A stretch of 35,405 nt of DNA from Aliitabrizicola sp031425325 (GCA_031425325.1 JANPJD010000101.1:1-35405), one strand, 5' to 3'; numbered from the stretch's first letter, positions 16,321-28,406 are shown. Made by a program: numbers and translations. The notes: generated from the sequence alone by a model not told the origin.

Positions 16321-17355
16321 CTAGTACCGCTTCGCCATTGCCTCCATCGACAGGGGCCGGATCTTGTCAGCATGGCCCGAGGTGCCGAAGGCGTCGAAGC
16401 GTGCCTTGCAGACCTCTTCCATCATCGCCATCGCGGGTTTCATGTACTTGCGCGGATCGAACTCCGACGGGTCTTCGGCCATGGTCCGGCGGATCGCGGC
16501 TGTCATCGCAAGGCGGTTGTCGGTGTCGATGTTCACTTTCCGCACACCTGATCGGATGCCGCGCTGGATCTCCTCGACCGGCACGCCCCAGGTGGGGCGG
16601 ATGTCGCCGCCATGCGCGTTGATGATCGCCTGCAGATCTTCGGGTACCGAGGACGAACCGTGCATCACAAGATGCGTGTCGGGCAGGCGGCGGTGGATTT
16701 CCTCGATCACATGCATCGCAAGGATCGCGCCATCGGGCTTGCGGGTGAACTTGTAGGCCCCGTGGCTGGTGCCCATCGCGATGGCGAGCGCGTCGACCCC
16801 GGTTTCGGCCACGAAGCGCTCTGCCTCGTCCGGGTCGGTCAGAAGCTGGTGCTCGGACAGCTGCTCGGTAGCGCCGTGGCCGTCTTCCTGGTCGCCCATC
16901 CCCGTTTCGAGAGAGCCGAGAACCCCAAGTTCACCCTCTACAGACACGCCGCAGGCATGGGCCATCCCGACCACCTCCCGCGTCACCGCGACATTGTAGG
17001 CATAGTCGGCTGGTGTCTTGCCGTCGGCCTTGAGCGAGCCGTCCATCATGACGCTGGTGAAACCGTTCTGGATCGCCGTGGCACAGGTCGACAGCGCGTT
17101 GCCGTGGTCGAGGTGCATGCACACGGGAATCTCCGGGTACATTTCGGTCAGGCCGTCGATAAGCCGCGCCAGCACCCGGTCGCCCGCATAGGCCCGCGCC
17201 CCTCGACTAGCCTGAAGGATCACCGGCGCGTTGCAGGCATGGGCGGCGGCCATGATCGCCAGCCCCTGCTCCATGTTCGAGATGTTGAAGGCCGGAACGG
17301 CATAGCCGTGATCGGCGGCGTGATCGAGAAGCTGGCGAAGCGTGATCCGGGCCAC
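16321..17355 (-). CDS. fba: class II fructose-bisphosphate aldolase, Calvin-cycle subtype
   Basis: The 344-residue zinc-dependent aldolase shows the class II pattern: PAFNISNMEQ at residues 21-30, MHLDHGN near 83 (catalytic Asp and Zn His), EGELGVLGSLETG near 138, GTSHGAYKF near 195 (Zn His), MHGSSSVP near 232 and VRKVNIDTDNRLAMT near 272. This is the long Calvin-type (CbbA) subtype, whose members often also make sedoheptulose 1,7-bisphosphate from DHAP and erythrose 4-phosphate. The start is GTG 17355 with AAAGGA 7 bases upstream. It lies between FBPase and DhaK genes in the eryR operon. That position, beside enzymes that produce erythrose 4-phosphate, makes the sedoheptulose reaction attractive, but this is inference. 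Confidence 0.92.
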   Translation of the reverse strand: MARITLRQLLDHAADHGYAVPAFNISNMEQGLAIMAAAHACNAPVILQASRGARAYAGDRVLARLIDGLTEMYPEIPVCMHLDHGNALSTCATAIQNGFTSVMMDGSLKADGKTPADYAYNVAVTREVVGMAHACGVSVEGELGVLGSLETGMGDQEDGHGATEQLSEHQLLTDPDEAERFVAETGVDALAIAMGTSHGAYKFTRKPDGAILAMHVIEEIHRRLPDTHLVMHGSSSVPEDLQAIINAHGGDIRPTWGVPVEEIQRGIRSGVRKVNIDTDNRLAMTAAIRRTMAEDPSEFDPRKYMKPAMAMMEEVCKARFDAFGTSGHADKIRPLSMEAMAKRY

Positions 17356-17367
17356 GGCAATGTCCTT

Positions 17368-18342
17368 TCAGTCGGGGGTGGAGAGGCAGCGGCGAAGAAG
17401 GTCAAGCTCCTCCGCCGCGCCGAAGAACAGCGGGGTCTTCTGGTGCGGATGGTCGGGCAGGATGTCGAGGATCGGCACTGCCCCATCATGCGCGGCCCCG
17501 CCCGCCTGCTCGATCAGGAAGGCGATGGGGGCCGCCTCGTACACAAGGCGCAAGTGGCCGCGCTCTTTCCCCATGCGCCCGTCGGCGGGATACATGAAAA
17601 CGCCGCCCCTCAGCAGGATGCGGTGCAACTCGCCCACCGCCGAGGCCAGCCAGCGCATGTTGAAATCGCGCTCACGCGGGCCGTCCCGGCCTTCCACGAG
17701 ACCTCGGACATGGGCTTGCAGACCGGGCGGCCAGTGCCGCTCGTTCGACGCGTTATAGGCGATGACGCTGGCCGCAGGCGCCAGCGTGACCTGCGGGTGC
17801 GCGATGCGGAACAGTCCCGCCTGGCGGTCATGTGTTGCGATGCTGACGCCGTCGCCCAGCGAGAAGCCCATGTCGAGCGAGTGACCGAACGACGCATAGC
17901 CCGCCGCGACGATGGCGCGACCCGTCCGCAGAAATCCCTCGGGGGCTGCCGGAAGGATCGAGAACAAAAGCCCCAGCGGCGCGCCGATCCCGATGCTGTC
18001 GGAGCCGTCGATGGGGTCCATCGCCACGTCCCAGGCGCCTTCGGGGTCAAGCTCGGCAATCTCTTCGGCTTCTTCCGACAGCACCAGCCGCACCCCCTGC
18101 CCCCGCAGGGCATCGAGGATGTGGTGGTGAGCGCCGAGGTCGAGCGCCTTTTGCGCGTCGCCCGTCGTGTTGTCGCCCACCCACGCCGCCGGATCGCCCG
18201 GCAGGGTCCCGGCCGCAAGCCGGTCCGCCAGTGCTGGCAGCGCACGGGCAATTGCAAGGATGATCCCGGCAGGACCCGAGTCGGTCAGGCGATCCTCGAT
18301 CGGCTGCCCCGAGGGAGGCACATCGCCGGGAAGCGCAAGCAT
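17368..18342 (-). CDS. class I fructose-1,6-bisphosphatase-like sugar bisphosphatase
   Basis: The 324-residue protein belongs to the Li-sensitive class I FBPase fold. Metal-binding acids appear as VLSEEAEEI near residue 87 and DPIDGSDSIGIGAPLG near 107. The sugar-binding end has FNMRWLASAVGELHRILLRGG and KERGHLRLVYEAAP near 270, and ILDILPDHPHQKTP is the usual C-terminal block. The common DPLDGSSN box is altered to DPIDGSDSIG, so this is a divergent branch. FBPase in gluconeogenesis and sedoheptulose-1,7-bisphosphatase are both possible, and pairing with a Calvin-type aldolase supports either. It begins at ATG 18342, 11 bases after the eryI stop, and ends 12 bases before the aldolase. Confidence 0.85.
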   Translation of the reverse strand: MLALPGDVPPSGQPIEDRLTDSGPAGIILAIARALPALADRLAAGTLPGDPAAWVGDNTTGDAQKALDLGAHHHILDALRGQGVRLVLSEEAEEIAELDPEGAWDVAMDPIDGSDSIGIGAPLGLLFSILPAAPEGFLRTGRAIVAAGYASFGHSLDMGFSLGDGVSIATHDRQAGLFRIAHPQVTLAPAASVIAYNASNERHWPPGLQAHVRGLVEGRDGPRERDFNMRWLASAVGELHRILLRGGVFMYPADGRMGKERGHLRLVYEAAPIAFLIEQAGGAAHDGAVPILDILPDHPHQKTPLFFGAAEELDLLRRCLSTPD

Positions 18343-18353
18343 CGGCGGGCGTC

Positions 18354-18809
18354 TCAGCGCGCGTTGTATTTCGCGTCCACCTCGTCGATGGCGGCCACGT
18401 TGCTGGCCGACCGGCCCGCTGGATCGAAGGTCTCCTTCAGGAAGGCGTCGGCAATCGCCTTGGCCAGTTCCGGCCCGATGACCCGCGCACCCATGGTGAT
18501 GATCTGGGCGTTGTTCGACAGGGCCGCCCGCTCGGCCGAATAGGTATCATGCGTCAGCGCAGCGCGGATGCCGGGCACCTTGTTCGCCGCGATGCACACG
18601 CCGATTCCGGTGCCGCAGACAAGGATCGCCCGGTCGTATCGGCCATTCAGCACCTCGGTCGCCACACGGTCGGACAGCGAGGCATAGAACTGGTCCGGCC
18701 CCGCATCGGTGCGCGAAATCTCGGCAACCTCGTGCTTGCCTGCCAGGTGGTCGGCCAGCACCTTGGCCAGACCCTCGCCCGCACTGTCGCCTGCAACTGC
18801 AATCTTCAT
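18354..18809 (-). CDS. eryI: D-erythrose-4-phosphate isomerase (RpiB-like)
   Basis: The 151-residue protein is a RpiB/LacAB-family isomerase. The catalytic Cys is at position 65 in ILVCGTGIGVCIAANK, and RAALTHDTYSAERAALSN followed by ITMGARVIG completes the active-site pattern. In Brucella, EryI (RpiB) interconverts D-erythrulose 4-phosphate and D-erythrose 4-phosphate in erythritol breakdown; the adjacent TpiA2-like gene makes that role more likely than general ribose-5-phosphate isomerase. ATG 18809 has AAGGAG 6 bases upstream. It lies 11 bases after eryH and 11 before the bisphosphatase. E. coli-like RpiA or RpiB function elsewhere in the genome cannot be judged here. Confidence 0.87.
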   Translation of the reverse strand: MKIAVAGDSAGEGLAKVLADHLAGKHEVAEISRTDAGPDQFYASLSDRVATEVLNGRYDRAILVCGTGIGVCIAANKVPGIRAALTHDTYSAERAALSNNAQIITMGARVIGPELAKAIADAFLKETFDPAGRSASNVAAIDEVDAKYNAR

Positions 18810-18820
18810 GGAGGTCTCCT

Positions 18821-19588
18821 TCAGATGACGGCGGCGCAGCGCGACAGGATGTCGAGATAGCCTTCGACCTGCCAGGCGGACCGCCCGATGAACAGCCCGT
18901 CGACATGCGGGCAGGCAATTAGCTCGGCGCAGTTACCGGGATTGACCGACCCGCCGTAAAGGCAGGGGATGCGGCGGCCCAGAACGTCTTGCGCGACGGC
19001 GAGTATTTCGGCCTGGCGGGCGTCGGCATAGTCCGAGGTGGCGGGAATGCCGCCGACGCCGATCGCCCAGACGGGCTCGTAAGCCAAAAGGACCGGCGCA
19101 CCCTTCTGCGCGGGCGCAAGGCCTCCCAGCGCACCGCGCACTTGCGCCTCGAGCACCTCCGTCGCGCGGCCCGCCTGACGCTCGGCCAGCGTCTCGCCAA
19201 TGCAGATCAGCGGGATCAGACCGTGGCGGACCGCCGCTTCGACTTTCCGCCCCACGGTTTCATCCGTCTCGCCGAAATACGCACGCCGCTCGGAATGGCC
19301 GAGTTCGACAAGGTGAAGGCCGCAGTCCTTCAGCATCAGGGGCGATATCTCGCCCGTCCACGCGCCTTCATCCTCCCAGTGCATGTTCTGCGCGCCGACT
19401 TTGACCGATGTCGTGGCCAGCATCGCCGCGACCTCGCGCACCGCGGTGAAGGGCGGGATCACGAAACGCTGGATGCGCGGATCGCGTGCAGCCTCGGCGG
19501 CAACCAAGCCGTCGGCGAACACGCGCGCCTCGGCCAGCGTCTTGTGCATCTTCCAGCTTGTGCCGATCCAGACCTGCGGGTCGCTCAT
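18821..19588 (-). CDS. eryH: TpiA2-type D-3-tetrulose-4-phosphate isomerase
   Basis: The 255-residue protein is a triose-phosphate-isomerase fold enzyme. The catalytic His is in ELGHSERR near residue 96, the catalytic Glu in YEPVWAIG near 167, and the phosphate-binding loop in LYGGSVNP near 210. The N-terminal loop reads GTSWKMHKT: Lys13 is retained, but Ser occupies position 11, where true TIMs have Asn (NWKMN). This variant, with the ery context, fits TpiA2/EryH, which in Brucella isomerises tetrulose phosphate rather than triose phosphate. ATG 19588 lies one base after the DeoR stop, with GGAG 6 bases upstream inside that gene. Housekeeping TIM activity is less likely. Confidence 0.88.
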   Translation of the reverse strand: MSDPQVWIGTSWKMHKTLAEARVFADGLVAAEAARDPRIQRFVIPPFTAVREVAAMLATTSVKVGAQNMHWEDEGAWTGEISPLMLKDCGLHLVELGHSERRAYFGETDETVGRKVEAAVRHGLIPLICIGETLAERQAGRATEVLEAQVRGALGGLAPAQKGAPVLLAYEPVWAIGVGGIPATSDYADARQAEILAVAQDVLGRRIPCLYGGSVNPGNCAELIACPHVDGLFIGRSAWQVEGYLDILSRCAAVI

Positions 19589-19589
19589 G

Positions 19590-20354
19590 TCAGTCTCCAG
19601 CAATGGTCAGGGCGATCCCCGCCCGGTCGATCGCGGCGCGATCCTCGGGGGCGGGGGCAGCGTCGGTGATGACGCAGTCGAACTCGGACAGGTCGGCCAG
19701 GACATGCAGCGCCGAGCGTCCGAAGCGGGCATGGTTGACCAGAAGACAGCGCTTCGCCGAGACGTTCATCATCGCCCGCTTTGTTCGCACCACCGCGTCA
19801 TCCATGTGAAATGCCTGCAACCCCGCAACGGCTGGCGTCGAGATGAAGGCGATGTCCGCCCGCAGCCGTGACAGGGCATGTTCGGTGATCATGCCGAAGA
19901 ACGCATTGAACTTGGCGCTGAACACACCGCCCAGCGCGATCAGGGTGATGCCCGTCTCGACGCGCAGCGCGTCGATCACGGCGGCGTTGTTGGTGATGAC
20001 CGTGAGCGGTCGCTTTTCGACAAGCGCCGAGCCAAGCAGCGCCGCCATCGACCCGTCATTGACGAGCACCGTCATGCCCGGCTCGACCAGATGCAGGGCA
20101 GCCCGCGCCATGCGGGCCTTGGCGCCGGCGTCCTGAAGCGCCCGGATACGGAAGTCGGACTCGAACTGCGTCCCCGCCTCGATGGTCGCGCCGCCCCTGA
20201 CCTTGCGAAGAAGCCCTGCCTGTTCAAGGTCATCGAGATCGCGGTGGATCGTCATGCGCGACACGGCAAAGCGCTCGGCCAGATCGTCGAGGTCGACGGC
20301 ACGCGCCTCGACCAGGAAATCCATGATGGCCTGCCTGCGGTCGTCCCGTCGCAT
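19590..20354 (-). CDS. eryR: DeoR-family regulator of the eryHI operon
   Basis: The 254-residue DeoR/GlpR regulator has its helix-turn-helix at about residues 5-55 (RRQAIMDFLVEARAVDLDD, then FAVSRMTIHRDLDDLEQAGL). The sensor domain contains VLVNDGSMAALL, VITNNAAVIDAL and LIALGGVFSAKFNAF. I use ATG 20354, with GAGG 7-8 bases upstream; an upstream GTG at 20378 is possible. As first gene of the operon ahead of eryH and eryI it occupies the place of the DeoR gene (EryR) in Brucella and rhizobial ery loci. Its ligand is probably a tetrulose or erythrose phosphate. A candidate operator, TCACAA-N16-TTGTGA at 20409-20436, lies in its promoter. Confidence 0.85.
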   Translation of the reverse strand: MRRDDRRQAIMDFLVEARAVDLDDLAERFAVSRMTIHRDLDDLEQAGLLRKVRGGATIEAGTQFESDFRIRALQDAGAKARMARAALHLVEPGMTVLVNDGSMAALLGSALVEKRPLTVITNNAAVIDALRVETGITLIALGGVFSAKFNAFFGMITEHALSRLRADIAFISTPAVAGLQAFHMDDAVVRTKRAMMNVSAKRCLLVNHARFGRSALHVLADLSEFDCVITDAAPAPEDRAAIDRAGIALTIAGD

Positions 20355-20408
20355 GATCCATCCTCTGTCGCGCCGCACCTGACCGGGAGGTAACAGACCC
20401 GGCTGAAA

Positions 20409-20436
20409 TCACAACAGGATTCTTGTTATTTTGTGA
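20409..20436 (-). promoter_or_regulatory. inverted repeat upstream of eryR (operator candidate)
   Basis: TCACAA (20409-20414) and TTGTGA (20431-20436) face each other across 16 bases of AT-rich sequence that also holds a smaller AACA/TGTT repeat. It lies 55-82 bases ahead of the eryR start, where autoregulation would act. The -10 and -35 boxes are not clear. Confidence 0.4.
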
Positions 20437-20528
20437 CTTTCTTATGTGAGGAGCCAAGCCGTCCGACACGCTCCGCCTTTCCGCGTCTGACTGCGGACGG
20501 ATGCCGAGCGGCGGTCACCCAAGCGTCG

Positions 20529-21026
20529 TCAGACGGCGGGGCCCTCGAGCAGAGATTTCAGCTTTTCCTCCTGGTCGTGGGTCAGAGAGGTCTGCATGAC
20601 GTTGCCCTTGGCGCGAAACTCGGCCAGCCGGTCAAGCACCTTGTCGCCCGTCATCTTGCGGACGAGGACGCACACGGCGGCACCGCCGGTCTTCAGGGTC
20701 GCACCGATGTCCTTCATGAACTGGTCGTTGATCCCGACATCCGTCAGGCGGCCCGACAGGGCCCCTGCCCCCGCCCCGGCTGCTGCACCCAGAAGCGGGT
20801 TGAGGAATAGAAGCCCGATCAGCGCGCCCCACATCCCGCCGCCAACGGCCCCGGCCGCTGTCAGGTTGACCGCCTGGTGCAGCGCAACCTTGCCGTCCTC
20901 GGACTTGGTCACGACGACCACGTCCTCCATCTCCAGCAGGTATTCCTTCTGAAGCTTCACAAGCGCCGCGCGCATGTCGAACGCGGTGGCTTCATCTTCG
21001 AACGAGACGACGATCAGATCGGACAT
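20529..21026 (-). CDS. DUF1269 family membrane-associated protein
   Basis: The 165-residue protein starts at ATG 21026 with GGGAGG 7 bases upstream. The first 60 residues form a ferredoxin-like alpha/beta region with MRAALVKLQKEYLLEMEDV, and then a Gly/Ala-rich hydrophobic hairpin follows at about residues 60-95 (GAVGGGMWGALIGLLFLNPL and GAAAGAGAGAL). The C-terminus has DVGINDQFMKDIG and a stretch of charged helices. This is the layout of DUF1269, a family of unknown function. The glycine-zipper-like hairpin suggests membrane association. It stands alone between eryR and gltB on the same strand. Confidence 0.85.
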   Translation of the reverse strand: MSDLIVVSFEDEATAFDMRAALVKLQKEYLLEMEDVVVVTKSEDGKVALHQAVNLTAAGAVGGGMWGALIGLLFLNPLLGAAAGAGAGALSGRLTDVGINDQFMKDIGATLKTGGAAVCVLVRKMTGDKVLDRLAEFRAKGNVMQTSLTHDQEEKLKSLLEGPAV

Positions 21027-21091
21027 GTCGGAACCTCCCAAGGACAGATTGCCCTAGCTTGGCCTTGGAACGTCACGGCAGCAAGACGGAT

Positions 21092-21120
21092 GTGCGGCGA
21101 GGGTCTGCACCCCGCCGCAC
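21092..21120 (-). terminator. strong hairpin after gltB (probable terminator)
   Basis: The arms GTGCGGCG (21092-21099) and CGCCGCAC (21113-21120) extend by GGG/CCC past one bulged A to about 11 base pairs with a TCTGCA loop. It begins 8 bases past the gltB stop codon. No T-run follows on the minus strand, so termination may need Rho. Confidence 0.5.
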
Positions 21121-21127
21121 AGCATCC

Positions 21128-25659
<4,532 letters not shown>

Positions 25660-25663
<4 letters not shown>

Positions 25664-26097
25664 GGCGCGTCTCCTTCAACGAACTGGTTGGTCGCTTCGT
25701 ATTCGGCTCTGGTCTTGCGGGGATGATCGCCCGACAGCCGGGCCGCAGTCATCGCACAATCGATGTAGATTTCCGATCGCAGCGGCCAGTCGCGTGCCGC
25801 GTCGAAGAGGCCGGGCATCAGGCCATAAATCGTCTCATCGGGTCCTGTGTCCCGAAACCACAGGTGGCTGCCGCAGACCGAGCAGAATGCCCGCTCGGCA
25901 AAGTCAGGCGAGGCATGGACCGCGACCGGCCCTTCAATCTCGATCCCCGCCTTTTCGGCGTTGAAACAAAGGAACAGCCCACCCGACCACCGCTGGCACA
26001 TCCGGCAATGACAGGCGCCCGAGCGGGGATCATAATCGCCGCTTACCGTGATCCTGACCGCCCCGCACAGGCAATGCCCCACGATCGGCTCGCTCAT
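25660..26097 (-). CDS. GFA family (glutathione-dependent formaldehyde-activating fold) protein
   Basis: The 145-residue protein has the zinc pattern of the GFA/CENP-V fold: HCLCGAVR near residue 8, CHCRMCQRWSGG near 30 and FCSVCGSHLWF near 72, giving the spaced cysteines that bind two zinc ions. The C-terminus has HPRKTRAEYE. Despite the family name, many members have no shown role in formaldehyde chemistry, so function is unassigned. ATG 26097 overlaps the stop of the upstream secreted protein, and its own stop overlaps gltB by 4 bases (25660-25663). It is embedded in the glutamate synthase operon. Confidence 0.85.
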
Positions 26098-26825
26098 CTT
26101 GCAGCTCCCACGGGAATGATCTTCCCGTCCTTGGGTAGCGACGACATGGTCGCCTCGCACTCGAACAGCGGCTCAGTCGAGAAGAAGCCCGGCTCTCCGG
26201 GGAAGATGAACTCGCGCGGGCTGCCGTCGACAGGCACCGGACCATCGGGTCCGTCCCACTCGGACGGACCAGAGAAGAAAAGCCGCCACTCGGGATGGAT
26301 GTACTCGTTGCCCCGGGCACTGCGAAGCGAGGTTCCGTCAAGCAGGTTCTCGGCGAAATCGAACTGCGTCTCGAGCAGGGTGATCCCGTCGATCTCGACG
26401 CTGCGCCCGGTCAGCGTGTCGAAGCCCGTGACCAAAGACCGGGTGCCCGGGTCTTCGGTCAGTCCGAAGCGGAAGGTATCTGTCCCGGTCGAGAGCAGCT
26501 CCGAGAAGGACGCGGGATCGGCAGGGTTGGGATCGAGCGTTTGCCGCACGGTCGGGAACAGGTCGTAGCTTTCGATCCACTGCGTCTCGGCGTCGATCCG
26601 GCTGACGAAGAAGATGCCCTCCTGGTCGAAATCCGCCCGCCACTGATGGCCCGGCGGATCGCCCTCGCATTTGTAATGATTGGACACGCGGCAGGCCCGT
26701 GACTGCACGGTCAGCCAGCCGGTGCATCCCGGCGGCGGCTCGAACTGGCCAGGCACGGGGGACTGGGCACGGGCCACCGGGACGGCTCCAACGACGACCG
26801 AGGCGATCAGAAGCGCTGCGCGCAT
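26094..26825 (-). CDS. secreted protein of unknown function within the glt operon
   Basis: The 243-residue protein begins with a signal peptide (MRAALLIASVVVGAVPVARAQ, likely cleaved after residue 20). The mature part has paired cysteines in GCTGWLTVQSRAC and HYKCEGDPPG near residues 34-55 and a final cysteine in LFECEATMSSL, so disulfides in the periplasm are plausible. I do not recognise a family with certainty. Its start lies 3 bases past the gltD stop, and it overlaps the GFA gene by 4 bases (26094-26097). It is co-translated with glutamate synthase genes though located outside the cytoplasm, and no obvious link is visible. Confidence 0.75.
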   Translation of the reverse strand: MRAALLIASVVVGAVPVARAQSPVPGQFEPPPGCTGWLTVQSRACRVSNHYKCEGDPPGHQWRADFDQEGIFFVSRIDAETQWIESYDLFPTVRQTLDPNPADPASFSELLSTGTDTFRFGLTEDPGTRSLVTGFDTLTGRSVEIDGITLLETQFDFAENLLDGTSLRSARGNEYIHPEWRLFFSGPSEWDGPDGPVPVDGSPREFIFPGEPGFFSTEPLFECEATMSSLPKDGKIIPVGAAR

Positions 26826-26828
26826 CGC

Positions 26829-28253
26829 CTACTCCGCCGCCACGGTCACGGGCTGCGCGATGTAGCTCAGGATTGCGTCCGCCGCCTCGCGCCCGTCGCG
26901 GATCGCCCAGACGACAAGGCTGGCACCGCGCACGATGTCGCCTGCCGCATAGACGCCCGGCAGGCTGGTCGCATGGGTGCGGAAGTCGGCCTTGATCGTG
27001 CCCCAGCGCGTGACGGACAGCTCCGGCACGCCCCACAACGTTGGCAGCGCCTCGGGCTCGAAGCCCAGCGCCGCGATCACGAGATCGCAGGGTTCAAGCT
27101 GATCGGCCCCCTCGATGACTTCGGGCACCTGACGCCCCGTCGCGTCGGGTGCGCCCAGGCGCATCCGCTGGACCATCACACCGCCCGCGACAAGGCCGCG
27201 CGGCGCGGACAGCCAGACGAACTCGACGCCCTCTTCCTCGGCATTCGCGACCTCGCGCTGGCTGCCGGGCATGTTGGCCCGGTCGCGGCGGTAGAGGCAC
27301 TTGACCGAGGTCGCCCCCTGGCGCACCGCCGTGCGGACACAGTCCATCGCCGTGTCGCCGCCGCCGATCACCACGACGCGCTTGCCTTCAGCGTTCAACT
27401 CGCCCGAGTCAAAGTCGGGCACGTCATCGCCAAAGCTCTTGCGGTTGCTGGCGGTCAGATAGTCGAGGGCCGCGACCGTTCGGGTCGTGCCCGTCCCCGG
27501 CACGACGAGATCGCGCGCCTTGTAGACGCCCGTGGCGATCAGCACCGCATCGTGCTTGCCCCGAATGGCGTCAAAGCTGATGTCCTGACCGACCGTGCAA
27601 TTCAGAACGAACTGAACGCCGCCCTGTTCAAGCTGGGCAATGCGCTGCATGACGACCGGCTTCTCCAGCTTGAAGCCCGGAATCCCGTACGTCATAAGCC
27701 CGCCTGCCCGGTCGTAACGGTCATAGACCGTCACCTGAACGCCGCGCCGCCGCAGCACGTCAGCAGCCGAAAGGCCGCCGGGACCCGCACCGATGATGCC
27801 GACGCTCTCTGGCCGCTCGCGCTCGGGACGGATCGGCTTGACCCATCCCTCCTCCCAAGCAGTGTCGGTGATGTAGCGTTCCACCGCGCCAATGGTGACT
27901 GTCCCGTGACCCGATTGCTCGATAACGCAATTGCCTTCGCACAGTCGATCCTGCGGGCAGATGCGGCCGCAGATCTCGGGAAAGGTGTTGGTCGCCTGAC
28001 TAAGCTCGTAGGCTTCCTGAAGGCGACCCTCGGCGGTCAGGCGAAGCCAATCAGGGATGTTGTTGTGCAGCGGGCAATGTGTCTGGCAGTAGGGCACGCC
28101 GCACTGGCTGCACCGCCCGGCCTGCTCGGCGGCCTTCTGGTCGGCGTAGTCGCGATAGATCTCGTGAAAGTCCTGCGCGCGAAGATCGGGCGGCCTCTTT
28201 TCGGGCGTCTCTTTTCCGACGGTAACGAATTGAAGCATCCGCTGCTTGGCCAT
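26829..28253 (-). CDS. gltD: glutamate synthase (NADPH) small subunit
   Basis: The 474-residue protein is the FAD and iron-sulfur subunit that takes electrons from NADPH and passes them to GltB. Two 4Fe-4S clusters are bound by CSQCGVPYCQTHCP near residue 46 and CGRICPQDRLCEGNC near 95. The FAD motif is IIGAGPGGLSAADVLRRRG near 153, followed by GGLMTYGIP. The NADPH motif is VIGGGDTAMDC near 295. The C-terminal YAAGDIVRGASLVVWAI completes the FAD site. It is the first gene of a four-gene operon ending in gltB and has its own promoter region at 28316-28337. Confidence 0.95.
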   Translation of the reverse strand: MAKQRMLQFVTVGKETPEKRPPDLRAQDFHEIYRDYADQKAAEQAGRCSQCGVPYCQTHCPLHNNIPDWLRLTAEGRLQEAYELSQATNTFPEICGRICPQDRLCEGNCVIEQSGHGTVTIGAVERYITDTAWEEGWVKPIRPERERPESVGIIGAGPGGLSAADVLRRRGVQVTVYDRYDRAGGLMTYGIPGFKLEKPVVMQRIAQLEQGGVQFVLNCTVGQDISFDAIRGKHDAVLIATGVYKARDLVVPGTGTTRTVAALDYLTASNRKSFGDDVPDFDSGELNAEGKRVVVIGGGDTAMDCVRTAVRQGATSVKCLYRRDRANMPGSQREVANAEEEGVEFVWLSAPRGLVAGGVMVQRMRLGAPDATGRQVPEVIEGADQLEPCDLVIAALGFEPEALPTLWGVPELSVTRWGTIKADFRTHATSLPGVYAAGDIVRGASLVVWAIRDGREAADAILSYIAQPVTVAAE

Positions 28254-28315
28254 GACGACGCCTTCCGCGAAGGTGGGTGGACCGAAGTCTTAGCGAGGCA
28301 CAGGCGGAGATAAAA

Positions 28316-28337
28316 GTCAGCAACGCTGACCTATATA
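28316..28337 (-). promoter_or_regulatory. predicted gltD promoter -10 with palindrome over the start
   Basis: On the minus strand a TATATA element (28332-28337) is followed at once by a perfect inverted repeat, GTCAGC (28316-28321) and GCTGAC (28325-28330) around a 3-base centre. The predicted start, near 28325, lies inside the palindrome, so a bound regulator would block transcription. The -35 is weak (CTGCGA-like at 17 bases). Confidence 0.5.
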
Positions 28338-28387
28338 GCAGAAAGAAGTCTTGGTCGCAGCCTTTCTCGTTGTGGCGACGACATTTT

Positions 28388-28406
28388 AAGACAGCTCTGC
28401 TGTCCT
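28388..28406 (-). terminator. possible terminator after uppP
   Basis: AAGACAGC and GCTGTCCT form an 8-pair stem (one G-U) with a TCT loop, 6 bases past the uppP stop codon. On the minus strand it is followed by TTAAAATG rather than a clean T-run, so it is a weak candidate. Confidence 0.4.

Noticed and set aside
16612..18543. Open frame of 643 codons opposite aldolase and bisphosphatase genes
   Set aside because: Antisense shadow of three conserved genes, low-complexity basic composition, no recognisable motif.
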